Source of the DNA: Saccharicrinis sp963675435 | Lineage (GTDB): Bacteria; Bacteroidota; Bacteroidia; Bacteroidales; Marinilabiliaceae | Length of the DNA: 64,000 nt | Reading direction: 5' to 3' | Assembly (NCBI GenBank): GCA_963675435.1 | Contig: OY776216.1 | Location: forward strand, 1,302,001 to 1,366,000 | Shown here: piece after piece, positions 33,789-43,063 of the stretch | How positions within the stretch are numbered: the first letter of the stretch is position 1 | Layout of the letters: each line of letters begins with the position of its first letter | The notes under the pieces: generated by a model | What the model saw: the letters and a program-made list of their open reading frames with translations, nothing else | What the model was told of the DNA's origin: nothing | The model's database searches: none | Program-made: the position numbers and the translations under genes

Positions 33789-34364
33789 ATGAATTTTATT
33801 AAAACAGATATTGGAGGTTTAGTTATAATAGAACCTAAAGTTTTTGGTGATAGTAGGGGATATTTTTTTGAATCCTTTAATCAAAGGCAATTTGAAGAGA
33901 ATATAGGTCCTGTTAATTTTGTTCAGGATAATGAATCCAGGTCTAGTTATGGTGTATTGCGAGGGTTGCATTTTCAAAGGCCTCCATTTAACCAGGCAAA
34001 ACTAGTAAGGTGTATAGAAGGAGATGTGCTTGATGTGGCAGTTGATTTACGAAAAGATTCACCTACATTTGGGAAACATGTTTCTGTAGTTTTATCTGAC
34101 GAAAACAAAAGGCAGTTTTTTGTTCCTAGGGGTTTTGCGCATGGATTTGTAGTGTTAAGTAAGTCTGCTATTTTTTCATACAAGGTAGATAATTGGTATG
34201 CCCCAGAGCATGATTCTGGAGTTGCTTGGAACGATCCGGCACTGGCTATCAATTGGAATATTAGTGAAGAATCAGTTCTTCTATCAGCAAAAGATAAAGA
34301 GTTAAAACCATTAGCTGAAATTGAATTGCCTTCAGAATTTACAATGGCTGATTATCTAAAATAA
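33789..34364 (+). CDS. rfbC: dTDP-4-dehydrorhamnose 3,5-epimerase
   Basis: Epimerises C3 and C5 of dTDP-4-keto-6-deoxyglucose. The 191-residue cupin-type protein has FFESFNQRQF, QDNESRSSYGVLRGLHFQ with the catalytic His, GDVLDVAVDLRKDSPTFG and VPRGFAHGFVVLS. It ends 9 bases before rfbD, so the two are co-translated. Confidence 0.97.
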   Translation: MNFIKTDIGGLVIIEPKVFGDSRGYFFESFNQRQFEENIGPVNFVQDNESRSSYGVLRGLHFQRPPFNQAKLVRCIEGDVLDVAVDLRKDSPTFGKHVSVVLSDENKRQFFVPRGFAHGFVVLSKSAIFSYKVDNWYAPEHDSGVAWNDPALAINWNISEESVLLSAKDKELKPLAEIELPSEFTMADYLK

Positions 34365-34373
34365 GAATTTGCG

Positions 34374-35246
34374 ATGAATGTTTTAGTTACAGGAGGAAAC
34401 GGCCAATTAGGTTCGGAGTTGAAACAAATTGCATTCCAATATCCTGAATTGGATTTAATATTTACAGACGTTGAAGAACTTAATATAATAAATAAAGATA
34501 AAATTCTTAGTTATATTCAGGAGCATAATATTAAATTAATCATTAATTGCGCAGCATATACAGCTGTTGATAAGGCTGAATCAGAAGTTGATAAAGCAAG
34601 GTTGATAAATGCCAAAGCAGTTGAAAATTTAGTAAAAGCTTGTGAATTATGTTCTGCCAAGTTAATTCATATATCTACTGATTATGTATTTAATGGAGAG
34701 ACATTTTGTCCATTAAAAGAATCTGATCAAGTAACACCATTAGGTGTATATGGGGATACGAAATTGGTGGGAGAACAGTTTGTTGTAGCTTCCTATATCG
34801 AGGGACTTATCATTCGAACATCTTGGCTATATTCTTCTTTTGGTAATAATTTTGTTAAAACAATGATGAGATTAGGTGTTGAAAGAGAGTCTTTAGGTAT
34901 TATTTTCGATCAGGTAGGTACACCAACCTATGCAGCGGATTTAGCTGGTGCTATAATGAGTATTATTAGTGGTAATGAAAAATTGGATAAAAAAGGAAAG
35001 GTATATCATTATAGTAATGAAGGAGTTGCTTCTTGGTATGATTTTGCTTTAGCAATTTTTGAATTGTCAGGAATTCATTGTGTTGTAAATCCTATTGAAT
35101 CATCAGAATATCCAACACCTGCAAAAAGACCATATTATTCTGTTCTTAATAAACAGAAAATCAAAAGCGATTTTAATATTTCAATACCTTACTGGCGTGA
35201 TTCTTTGAGTAGCTGTCTTCGTGAAATTGAAAAATTAAAACAATAA
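34374..35246 (+). CDS. rfbD: dTDP-4-dehydrorhamnose reductase
   Basis: Final reduction to dTDP-L-rhamnose with NAD(P)H. 290 residues. Rossmann motif VTGGNGQLGSEL at the N-terminus, INCAAYTAVDKAESE, STDYVFNG and the Tyr-x3-Lys site in LGVYGDTKLVGE are all present. The rfb order here is A-C-D-B, common in Bacteroidota. Confidence 0.97.
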   Translation: MNVLVTGGNGQLGSELKQIAFQYPELDLIFTDVEELNIINKDKILSYIQEHNIKLIINCAAYTAVDKAESEVDKARLINAKAVENLVKACELCSAKLIHISTDYVFNGETFCPLKESDQVTPLGVYGDTKLVGEQFVVASYIEGLIIRTSWLYSSFGNNFVKTMMRLGVERESLGIIFDQVGTPTYAADLAGAIMSIISGNEKLDKKGKVYHYSNEGVASWYDFALAIFELSGIHCVVNPIESSEYPTPAKRPYYSVLNKQKIKSDFNISIPYWRDSLSSCLREIEKLKQ

Positions 35247-35352
35247 TAGAATAAACTAAATAGATATGATACGAACATGTAAATTCAATAATTTCATTGA
35301 TTGAGTTTATTTTGAGAGTTTCATATGACAAATTGAAGAAATATTTACACAT

Positions 35353-36369
35353 ATGAAATCAATACTAGTTACAGGAGGTGCAGGTTTTATTGGCTCTAAT
35401 TTTGTTCCTTATTTCTTAGAGAAGTATAAAGAATATAAAATAATCAACCTTGATAAGTTAACTTATGCGGGAGACATTATTAACCTAAAGGAGGTTGAAA
35501 ATTCTGATAGGTATGAATTGGTAAAAGGTGATATTTGTAACCGGGAGCTGGTTCAATATTTGTTTGAAAAATATGATATAAGGGGTGTGTTCCACTTTGC
35601 AGCAGAGAGTCATGTTGATAATTCAATAGAGGGACCTGAAGTTTTTATTAAAACAAATGTTAATGGAACTTTTACGCTGTTAGATGTTGCCAGACAATAT
35701 TGGATGGATGCCCCGTTTAAATATAAAGATGGATTTAAAGGATGTAGGTTTCATCATATTTCTACAGATGAAGTTTATGGTACATTAGGGGAAACGGGAT
35801 TATTTAGAGAAGATACGCCTTATGCACCCAATAGCCCATATTCCTCTTCAAAAGCAGGTTCAGATTTAATTGTACGTGCATATTATCATACCTATGGTAT
35901 GAATGTGACAACGAGTAACTGTAGTAACAACTATGGACCAAAGCAACATGATGAAAAGTTGATTCCTACTATTATAAGAAAGGCTTTAACAGGAGAGGAT
36001 ATTCCTATATATGGTGACGGAAAGAATATACGCGACTGGTTATATGTATTGGACCATTGTACGGGAATTGATTTAGTATATCATAAAGGTAGAGCCGGAG
36101 AAACCTATAATATTGGAGGCAGAAATGAAAAAGACAATTTATTCATTGTTAATCAAATATGTTCTATACTTGATGTAAAAGCACCAAGAGTTGATGGAAG
36201 TTCATATAAGAATTTAATTACATTTGTTAAAGACCGTGCTGGACATGACCGTCGATACGCTATTGATGCGACTAAGATTGAAAAAGAATTGGGATGGAAG
36301 GCACAAGAAAATTTTGAAACAGGAATTATTCTGACAATAGATTGGTATTTGAAAAAATATGGGAAATAA
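35353..36369 (+). CDS. rfbB: dTDP-glucose 4,6-dehydratase
   Basis: Converts dTDP-glucose to dTDP-4-keto-6-deoxyglucose. 338 residues. VTGGAGFIGSNFVPYF, HFAAESHVDNSI, the STDEVYGTLG motif with catalytic Asp-Glu, and YSSSKAGSDLIVRAY (Tyr-x3-Lys) identify it. Its 3' end overlaps the start of gmd by 11 bases, coupling rhamnose and fucose supply genes. Confidence 0.97.
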   Translation: MKSILVTGGAGFIGSNFVPYFLEKYKEYKIINLDKLTYAGDIINLKEVENSDRYELVKGDICNRELVQYLFEKYDIRGVFHFAAESHVDNSIEGPEVFIKTNVNGTFTLLDVARQYWMDAPFKYKDGFKGCRFHHISTDEVYGTLGETGLFREDTPYAPNSPYSSSKAGSDLIVRAYYHTYGMNVTTSNCSNNYGPKQHDEKLIPTIIRKALTGEDIPIYGDGKNIRDWLYVLDHCTGIDLVYHKGRAGETYNIGGRNEKDNLFIVNQICSILDVKAPRVDGSSYKNLITFVKDRAGHDRRYAIDATKIEKELGWKAQENFETGIILTIDWYLKKYGK

Positions 36370-37477
36370 AAAAGCTTTAATCACAGGAGTTACCGGACAG
36401 GATGGGGCCTACCTAGCCGAATTTTTGCTAAAAAAAGGTTATGAAGTTCATGGAATAAAACGTCGATCTTCTCTATTTAATACAGATAGAATCGATCATT
36501 TATACCAGGATCCACATGTGGAAAATAGAAATTTCATTCTGCATTACGGAGATTTGACGGATAGTATGAACTTGACACGAATTATCCAAGAGGTTCAACC
36601 TGATGAAATTTATAATCTGGCTGCGATGAGTCACGTTCAGGTAAGTTTCGAAACACCTGAGTACACAGCCAATGCAGATGGTGTTGGTACATTACGAATT
36701 CTTGAAGCAATTCGTTTGTTAGGTTTGACAAAAAAAACACGAGTATATCAAGCCTCAACTTCTGAGTTGTATGGTCTTGTTCAAGAGGTTCCTCAATCAG
36801 AAAAAACTCCATTTTATCCCAGGAGTCCATATGCAGTTGCTAAAATGTATGCATACTGGATTACAGTAAATTACCGTGAAGCATACGATATGTTCGCTTG
36901 TAATGGAATTCTGTTTAATCATGAAAGTCCTTTAAGAGGAGAGACATTTGTAACACGTAAAATTACCAGGGCAGTTGCTAAAATTGCAATGGGAATGCAG
37001 GATTGTCTTTATCTTGGAAATATGGATTCAAAGAGAGACTGGGGGCATGCAAAGGATTATATCAAGGCAATGTGGTTGATATTACAGCAAGAAAAACCGG
37101 AGGATTTTGTTATTGCAACTGGTGTAACAACTACAGTAAGAGACTTTGTGAAGATGGCATTTGAAGAAGTTGGTATTGAGCTTGAATTTAAAGGCGAAGG
37201 GGTTGATGAAATAGCTGTTGTTAAGGAATGTAGTAATCCTGATTACAATATAGAAAAGGGAACTGAAGTTGTTAAAGTTGATCCAAGATATTTCAGACCT
37301 ACAGAAGTAGAATTGCTTATAGGTGATCCAACAAAATCAAAAGAAAAGTTAGGTTGGGAACCCGAATATGATTTGGAAGGCCTTGTTAAGGATATGATGG
37401 CCTCTGATGTTGAGTTAATGAAGAAAGATAAGTATTTGAGAGACGGAGGTTATAAGACACTAAACTATTTCGAATAG
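36359..37477 (+). CDS. gmd: GDP-mannose 4,6-dehydratase
   Basis: First step of GDP-L-fucose synthesis from GDP-mannose. The 372-residue SDR enzyme has ITGVTGQDGAYLAEFLL at the N-terminus, VHGIKRRSSLFNTDRIDHLY, NLAAMSHVQVSFE, STSELYGLVQEVPQSE and PYAVAKMYAYW (Tyr-x3-Lys). The start lies within the end of rfbB. A nuclease-like gene cassette separates it from its usual partner fcl. Confidence 0.97.
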   Translation: MGNKKALITGVTGQDGAYLAEFLLKKGYEVHGIKRRSSLFNTDRIDHLYQDPHVENRNFILHYGDLTDSMNLTRIIQEVQPDEIYNLAAMSHVQVSFETPEYTANADGVGTLRILEAIRLLGLTKKTRVYQASTSELYGLVQEVPQSEKTPFYPRSPYAVAKMYAYWITVNYREAYDMFACNGILFNHESPLRGETFVTRKITRAVAKIAMGMQDCLYLGNMDSKRDWGHAKDYIKAMWLILQQEKPEDFVIATGVTTTVRDFVKMAFEEVGIELEFKGEGVDEIAVVKECSNPDYNIEKGTEVVKVDPRYFRPTEVELLIGDPTKSKEKLGWEPEYDLEGLVKDMMASDVELMKKDKYLRDGGYKTLNYFE

Positions 37478-37484
37478 ACTTTCA

Positions 37485-37944
37485 CGCAAAGGTCGCGAAG
37501 AAATTTTGTAAAATAAAATCGCAAAGTAATGCATGAAAATGAAATAGCGAGTATTGTTGTTGATACAGCTTTTAATCTTCATAAACAAGTTGGTCCTGGG
37601 TTATTAGAATCAGCATATGAGCATGCACTTAAATATGATCTTCAAGAAAGAGGATTAGATGTTCAAAGTCAAGTTTCTATGCCTTTTGAATATAAAGGAA
37701 TAAAACTTTATGTAGGCTATCGATTAGATTTGCTGATAGAAAATAAACTTATTATTGAAATAAAATCCGTTGAGCAATTGGCTCCAGTTCACTTTTCTCA
37801 AACATTAACTTATTTGCGATTGTCAAACCTAAAATTAGGTTTGTTGATTAATTTTAACACAAAACTATTTAAACACGGTATACATCGTTTAGTGAATGGT
37901 TTATAAATTTCGCTTTATTTGCGTAATTCTTTGCGTGATTTGCG
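37485..37944 (+). mobile_element. GxxExxY cassette between gmd and fcl, with terminal inverted repeats
   Basis: A 460-base unit enclosing the GxxExxY gene. The left end (from 37485, CGCAAAGGTCGCGAAG) and the reverse complement of the right end (to 37944, CGCAAATCACGCAAAG) agree at about 16 of 21 positions. The ends are rich in CGCAAA/TTTGCG words that do not occur in the flanking genes. It separates two genes of one pathway that are normally adjacent, so insertion is likely. No transposase is present and no target duplication is evident. Confidence 0.55.
37529..37906 (+). CDS. GxxExxY protein (PD-(D/E)XK nuclease-like)
   Basis: A 125-residue protein with the name-giving motif GLLESAY at residues 24-30 and a PD-(D/E)XK-type core, Asp67 in YRLDLLIE and Glu77-Ile-Lys79 in LIIEIKS. 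The family is widespread as short single ORFs in bacterial genomes; its biological role is not established to my knowledge. The nuclease relation is inferred from motif and fold pattern. It sits between gmd (51 bases) and fcl (51 bases) in the same orientation, inside inverted repeats. Confidence 0.88.
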   Translation: MHENEIASIVVDTAFNLHKQVGPGLLESAYEHALKYDLQERGLDVQSQVSMPFEYKGIKLYVGYRLDLLIENKLIIEIKSVEQLAPVHFSQTLTYLRLSNLKLGLLINFNTKLFKHGIHRLVNGL

Positions 37945-37957
37945 AGCAATATACATC

Positions 37958-39043
37958 ATGGATAAAAATTCAAAAATATACGTGGCAGGACACAGGGGGC
38001 TTGTTGGTTCGGCACTCTGGAAAATATTATCGGAAAAAGGATACTCAAATTTAATCGGGAGAAGTAGTTCTGAATTAGATTTGAGAGATGCTTTGGCCGT
38101 TGAAGCTTTTTTTGAGCAAGAAAAACCTGATTATGTAATTTTAGCAGCAGCAAAAGTAGGAGGTATTATTGCCAATAATACTTATCGTGGAGAGTTTATA
38201 TACGAAAATCTGATGATTCAGAATAATGTGATTCATCAGGCGTATAAAAATGGAGTGAAAAAGTTGTTGTTTCTAGGATCAACATGTATTTATCCTAAAG
38301 AAGCACCGCAACCTATGGGGGAGAATTGTTTGTTAACCTCTCCCTTGGAATATACCAATGAGCCATATGCCATAGCAAAAATTGCAGGTATTAAAATGTG
38401 TGAATCATATAATATTCAATACGGCACTAACTTTATTTCTGTGATGCCAACAAACTTATATGGTCCGAATGATAATTTTGATTTGGAAAAATCACATGTA
38501 TTGCCCGCTTTGATTCGTAAAAATCACTTGGGGAAATGTTTAGAACAAAATGATTGGGAATCAATTAAGAAAGATTTAAATAGAAATCCAATTGAAGGTA
38601 TTTGTGGTTCTAACTCAGAAGAAGATATTCTTTGTATTCTTGAAAAATATGGAGTAAGAAATATTGAAGATAAGGTTCAGATTGAAATATGGGGTACCGG
38701 AAAGCCAATGAGAGAGTTCTTATGGTCTGAAGAAATGGCTGCAGCATGTGTTTATGCAATGGAAAAGATCGATTTTAAAGATACTTATAGTGAAGAAAAG
38801 GAAATAAGAAATACTCATATTAATATTGGTACAGGAAAAGAGGTTTCTATTAAACAATTAGCTGAAACGATTAAAGAAAAAGTTGGTTTTTCAGGAGAAT
38901 TGTATTTTAACGCAGATAAGCCTGATGGCACAATGAGAAAACTGACTGATCCTTCAAAAATTCATGATCTGGGATGGCAACATCAGATAGATATAGAAGA
39001 AGGAATTGAAAAAATGTATCAGTGGTATACTTCAGTTCAATAA
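37958..39043 (+). CDS. fcl: GDP-L-fucose synthase
   Basis: Epimerase-reductase that completes GDP-L-fucose. VAGHRGLVGSALWKIL is the Rossmann motif, followed by AAAKVGGIIANN, STCIYPKEAPQPM and PYAIAKIAGIKMCE (Tyr-x3-Lys). The product is about 361 residues, longer than E. coli Fcl (321), because of an internal insertion around EGICGSNSEEDILCILEKYG, as seen in Bacteroidota enzymes. The ATG at 37958 is preferred over an in-frame TTG at 37919, which lies in the cassette end. Confidence 0.95.
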   Translation: MDKNSKIYVAGHRGLVGSALWKILSEKGYSNLIGRSSSELDLRDALAVEAFFEQEKPDYVILAAAKVGGIIANNTYRGEFIYENLMIQNNVIHQAYKNGVKKLLFLGSTCIYPKEAPQPMGENCLLTSPLEYTNEPYAIAKIAGIKMCESYNIQYGTNFISVMPTNLYGPNDNFDLEKSHVLPALIRKNHLGKCLEQNDWESIKKDLNRNPIEGICGSNSEEDILCILEKYGVRNIEDKVQIEIWGTGKPMREFLWSEEMAAACVYAMEKIDFKDTYSEEKEIRNTHINIGTGKEVSIKQLAETIKEKVGFSGELYFNADKPDGTMRKLTDPSKIHDLGWQHQIDIEEGIEKMYQWYTSVQ

Positions 39044-39067
39044 GATATTTTTAGTATATAATGGAAG

Positions 39068-39097
39068 AAAGCTCACTTTACATAGTGAGCTTTTTTT
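39068..39097 (+). terminator. Intrinsic terminator after fcl
   Basis: AAAGCTCACT (39068-39077), loop TTACAT, AGTGAGCTTT (39084-39093), a perfect 10-bp stem running into seven T (39091-39097). It lies 25 bases after the fcl stop and should end the long biosynthetic operon. Confidence 0.9.
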
Positions 39098-39160
39098 ATG
39101 ATTGTAAATTTTCAGTGTATATTTCGGAACTTATTTAATACCAATAGAATTATTTATAGA

Positions 39161-40768
39161 ATGAATTACCGTTTGATTATTATATTGTTGGTTCTGTGTT
39201 GTTTGCTTAATGTGAATTTAATGGCTCAACAAAAAATAAATGTTAATATTGAATCTCAATTTTTGACTTCCTCTAATAAGAATCTGCAGCCACATTACCA
39301 GTATTCAAATAAATGGGGAATTATTGATCCTATTGAACGAGCACAGGGATTAGTTTTAGGAAGTGTTCAGTATGATTTTTTAACCAATAAAAGAATTGAA
39401 TTATCATTTGGAGTTTCTGGTGTTTTTAAAAACAAGACTGAAGAAAGTTTTCTGCATGAAAGTTATTTAAATGCGAAGTTCTTTGACTTAATAGATTTAA
39501 GTATAGGTAAACAAGCTTGGTCTCCAATCTCAAAATATGAAGATTTAATGGTGGGTACATTTATGCGAAATGCAAATGCCCGGCCTCTACCAAGAGCTCA
39601 GATAGGAATATTTGATTATAAAATAGTACCATTTTTTAATCAGATGTTTGCAATTAAAGGTGGTCTATCACATGGATTATTGAATGATAATAGACTGGAT
39701 GAAGGAAGGAGTAATGCTGCTAAAAATGTACAGATTCATGAAAAATGGGTATATCTTAAGTTGAATAAAAATAAATATCAACCATACATTGGTTTGTTTC
39801 ATGCTGCTTTATTAGGGGGAGAAAGAGCTAATGGAGAAAAAATACCTGTAGATTATTGGGCCACATTTTTGGGGCAACCATCAGAAAAAGTAGGAGGAGG
39901 AGATGCAACAAATGTAGCTGGCGGCCATGATGGATTCTGGGATTTGGGATTTACATATCAGAATAAAATTGGTAAGTTTCAATTCTATTTACAAAAGCCA
40001 TTCGCCGATAGAACAGGATTAAAATTGTATCGTTTTCGTAATCATGACTATAAAATCGGCGTTTTTGCAGAATTGTTTAATTCTTCGTTTGTTAAAAATG
40101 TATCTGTAGAATTGTTTAAAACAAATTATCAAGCAGGAAGTGGCCTGCCTGATCCAATAGATCCTGATGGAAATATTATTTTTATCAAAAGCATAAAAGA
40201 TTATGATGCTTTTATGATGGATACCTACGGTATTGAAACGCATGGATGGACAGATGAAGAGTTTGAGGATTATTTAATGGATAATTGGAATAGTGGAAAT
40301 AGATATGGTGAAAGAGATGATTATAACAATAATGGGATGTATTATAATGGATGGACTTATTTTGGTCAGCCGATGGGAATACCATTATATCACACCTACT
40401 ATAGGGCCAAAGCATATGCGCCCAATAATGACTTCAATAATTCTGTGATTTTTGTAAATAATAGAGTAAAAGGTTTTCATGTAGGTTTTGAAGGTGAATT
40501 GGCTGATGGAATTAATTATTTATTTAAATCTACTTATAGTAAAAATTATGGTAGTTATGGAGAAGAGTATGTTAAGCGATATAGTTGGGAAAAAGATCCT
40601 GAATTTTATTATAAAGGAGGTAAACAACAATGGTACACTAATTTAAGTCTGAATTATAAAAACAAAAATTGGAATACCCTTTTGTTTAAAACCTCAGCGT
40701 CCTATGATTTTGGACAGTTGTATAATGCCTTTGGAATAATGTTTGGAATAGCAGTTCAGGTAAATTAA
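39161..40768 (+). CDS. Capsule assembly Wzi family outer-membrane protein
   Basis: A predicted outer-membrane beta-barrel of about 535 residues from the ATG at 39161, which gives a standard signal peptide (IIILLVLCCLLNVNLMAQQ). The mature part has many alternating aromatic beta strands, with KQAWSPISKYEDLMVGTFMRNANARPLPRAQIGIFDY resembling the conserved Wzi core and a C-terminal strand ending in VQVN. Wzi binds capsule at the cell surface. The longer frame from 39098 would spoil the signal peptide. Confidence 0.82.
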   Translation: MNYRLIIILLVLCCLLNVNLMAQQKINVNIESQFLTSSNKNLQPHYQYSNKWGIIDPIERAQGLVLGSVQYDFLTNKRIELSFGVSGVFKNKTEESFLHESYLNAKFFDLIDLSIGKQAWSPISKYEDLMVGTFMRNANARPLPRAQIGIFDYKIVPFFNQMFAIKGGLSHGLLNDNRLDEGRSNAAKNVQIHEKWVYLKLNKNKYQPYIGLFHAALLGGERANGEKIPVDYWATFLGQPSEKVGGGDATNVAGGHDGFWDLGFTYQNKIGKFQFYLQKPFADRTGLKLYRFRNHDYKIGVFAELFNSSFVKNVSVELFKTNYQAGSGLPDPIDPDGNIIFIKSIKDYDAFMMDTYGIETHGWTDEEFEDYLMDNWNSGNRYGERDDYNNNGMYYNGWTYFGQPMGIPLYHTYYRAKAYAPNNDFNNSVIFVNNRVKGFHVGFEGELADGINYLFKSTYSKNYGSYGEEYVKRYSWEKDPEFYYKGGKQQWYTNLSLNYKNKNWNTLLFKTSASYDFGQLYNAFGIMFGIAVQVN

Positions 40769-40811
40769 TTATCTTTGTACCACTCTAAATAAAAAAAAAC
40801 ACTAGCACAGC

Positions 40812-42206
40812 ATGTTAAGAGAAAAAGAGAAAGTTGTTAATAACTTTTTGGCATTTGTTGAGGTTGCGATAGCCTGGTTATCATTTAATGCGTCGTTATT
40901 CCTTTATTTTGGTCATTTTTCCTTTGTAAAGTATAAAGATTCAATTATTCTACATTTGATTATTGCCTTATTTTGGTATCTGTTAGGAAAGTATTTTAGG
41001 TTAGCACAGGTTCACAGATCACGCCCCTATTCTGCCATATTATTTAATTGTCTGGCGTTAGTGTTTTCAGGGACAGCGATATTAGGATTGTCGGTTTTGG
41101 CCTTTAATTTGTATTATATTGGTTTTGAGCCCTTAGTTTATTTTGCAGTCATTAATTTGATTTTGATGTTTGGCTTTAAAATGAGCCTATATGAATTTTT
41201 TAAAAGAGCTAGGATACATGGGCGAAACTCTAGGGCTATAGTAATTATAGGAGATTATACTGCAGCTGCTTTTATTGAGCAAGTCATTAAATATAAAGAA
41301 TGGGGTTATAAAATTGTATCCATTATTGGAGATGAAGTATTATCTAAAACATATGGAGGTATTGCGCCTGTATTGGAGCCTGATTATGATGTGGCTTCCT
41401 TAATAGAGAATAAAACAATTGATGAAGTTATTTTTATTAAAGAACATATGGAAGTTGAAGAAATTGAGGAGTTGACTCATATCTGTTCTGAAGTTGGGGT
41501 GATTTTTAGAATGTATTCTCCATTTTTTAATATGCTAAAAAGTAAGGCACATATCCATCATTATAATACCATGCCATTACTAACTATTGCAAATATCCCA
41601 ACAGATTATTTGGCAATACAAGTAAAAGCAATTTTTGATTTTATATTTTCATTTTTTGTTATTGTTTTGGCATCGCCTGTTTTTATAACGCTTTCGTTGT
41701 TAGTGAAGTTTACATCAGAAGGACCTATATTTTTTAAACAGAAAAGAGTCGGATTACGAGGTAGAAAATTTTATGCCTATAAATTTCGTACTATGGTTGT
41801 AAATGCTGAAGAATTGAAGGCTACATTGATGGAAGAGAATGAGATGGATGGCCCTGTGTTTAAAATGAAGAATGATCCTCGTATCACAAAAATTGGGCGT
41901 TTTTTACGTAAAACCAGTTTAGATGAACTGCCGCAGTTCTTTAATGTGTTGACCGGTGATATGTCTGTTGTTGGGCCTCGTCCTCCAGTACCACAGGAAG
42001 TTAAAGAGTATGAACGTTGGCAATTAAGACGATTGTCGATGAAACCAGGAATAACATGTACATGGCAAGTTTCCGGTAGGAATGATATTCCTTTTGAAGA
42101 GTGGATGAAAATGGATTTGGCATATATTGACAATTGGTCATTGAAGTTAGATTTTGTTATTTTCTTAAAAACCATCAGGACAATGATAAAAGCTGATGGG
42201 CATTGA
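40812..42206 (+). CDS. Undecaprenyl-phosphate sugar phosphotransferase (WbaP/WcaJ type)
   Basis: Initiating transferase that moves a sugar phosphate from a nucleotide sugar to undecaprenyl phosphate. 464 residues: four N-terminal membrane helices, a CoA-binding-like middle domain (AIVIIGDYTAAAFIEQVIKY), a fifth hydrophobic segment and the C-terminal catalytic core with KQKRVGLRGRKFYAYKFRTM, KTSLDELPQFFNVLTGDMSVVGPRPP and CTWQVSGRN. Its stop overlaps an upstream TTG of the next frame. Whether it uses glucose or galactose cannot be told. Confidence 0.93.
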   Translation: MLREKEKVVNNFLAFVEVAIAWLSFNASLFLYFGHFSFVKYKDSIILHLIIALFWYLLGKYFRLAQVHRSRPYSAILFNCLALVFSGTAILGLSVLAFNLYYIGFEPLVYFAVINLILMFGFKMSLYEFFKRARIHGRNSRAIVIIGDYTAAAFIEQVIKYKEWGYKIVSIIGDEVLSKTYGGIAPVLEPDYDVASLIENKTIDEVIFIKEHMEVEEIEELTHICSEVGVIFRMYSPFFNMLKSKAHIHHYNTMPLLTIANIPTDYLAIQVKAIFDFIFSFFVIVLASPVFITLSLLVKFTSEGPIFFKQKRVGLRGRKFYAYKFRTMVVNAEELKATLMEENEMDGPVFKMKNDPRITKIGRFLRKTSLDELPQFFNVLTGDMSVVGPRPPVPQEVKEYERWQLRRLSMKPGITCTWQVSGRNDIPFEEWMKMDLAYIDNWSLKLDFVIFLKTIRTMIKADGH

Positions 42207-42211
42207 TTGAT

Positions 42212-43063
42212 ATGAAGGGAAAAATATTTCAACATAAGTTGTATGGATATCAAAAGATTCTAACGTCTTTGTTATTAATCATATTAATTGGTTGTAATTT
42301 TGATAATCGTGTACCAAAGGATTTTCCAAAAGAAAAGGAGTTTGCTCAAATTCTCGCAGATGTACATTTTACAGAATCTGTGATTTCACAGATACGTTTA
42401 AAACATAGAAGTATGAATGATGTAGCCAATGGTTGTTATCATGCTGTTCTTTCTAAATATAATCTTACACAAGATAAATTTGATACGATAGTATCGTGGT
42501 ATACCTCACATCCTGAAATTTACTCAAAGGTTTATGATGATGTGGTAGCTATTTTAACAGAGAAGGAAGCAAAGTGGCAGCTTGAGGTAAAAGAGATAAA
42601 AGAAGAAATAGAGCGACAAAGAGCTTTAAAAGAAGCAAGGAATGTATGGGAGAAAGAACAACGATCTATTGTTGTCAATCCTATAGATACTTTTGATAGA
42701 AGAATTCCTTTTAAAATTGGAGTTGATACAATTAAAGAGTCAGGATATAGAATCAGTGCTTTTTACCAATTCTTAAAAGGGAATATGGTGAAAGAAGTAA
42801 ATCTGGAAATAATTCCAATGTATGAGGATAGTAGTTATGATACGATTAGTTATAAAATCCCGGTTACATTTGGAAGTCGTAAATCAGAGGTGAATGTGGA
42901 GTCTAAAGACTCGCTTAAAATATTGCAACTTCAAGGTTATTTACTTAAGCACGACACGGATGATGTGGTCAACGTTCGAATTAAAAATATAGAATTTGAA
43001 TATCTTCCACTTGAAGACGATTCACTAACTATGGATTCACCACAAGAACTATCAACTAAATAA
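42212..43063 (+). CDS. DUF4296 lipoprotein
   Basis: Probable lipoprotein of about 283 residues. The signal peptide ends in a lipobox LIGC followed by NFDNRVPKDF. The region KEKEFAQILADVHFTESVI to WYTSHPEIYSKVYDDV matches the pattern of DUF4296, known only in Bacteroidota. A charged coiled coil follows (EVKEIKEEIERQRALKEA), then a beta-rich C-terminal part. Function unknown. It starts 5 bases after the sugar transferase and its last base overlaps the next ATG. Confidence 0.78.
   Translation: MKGKIFQHKLYGYQKILTSLLLIILIGCNFDNRVPKDFPKEKEFAQILADVHFTESVISQIRLKHRSMNDVANGCYHAVLSKYNLTQDKFDTIVSWYTSHPEIYSKVYDDVVAILTEKEAKWQLEVKEIKEEIERQRALKEARNVWEKEQRSIVVNPIDTFDRRIPFKIGVDTIKESGYRISAFYQFLKGNMVKEVNLEIIPMYEDSSYDTISYKIPVTFGSRKSEVNVESKDSLKILQLQGYLLKHDTDDVVNVRIKNIEFEYLPLEDDSLTMDSPQELSTK

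Noticed and set aside
41777..42253. 158-codon minus-strand frame opposite the sugar transferase
   Set aside because: It runs antisense to the conserved catalytic core of the transferase and has a composition expected from a shadow frame.
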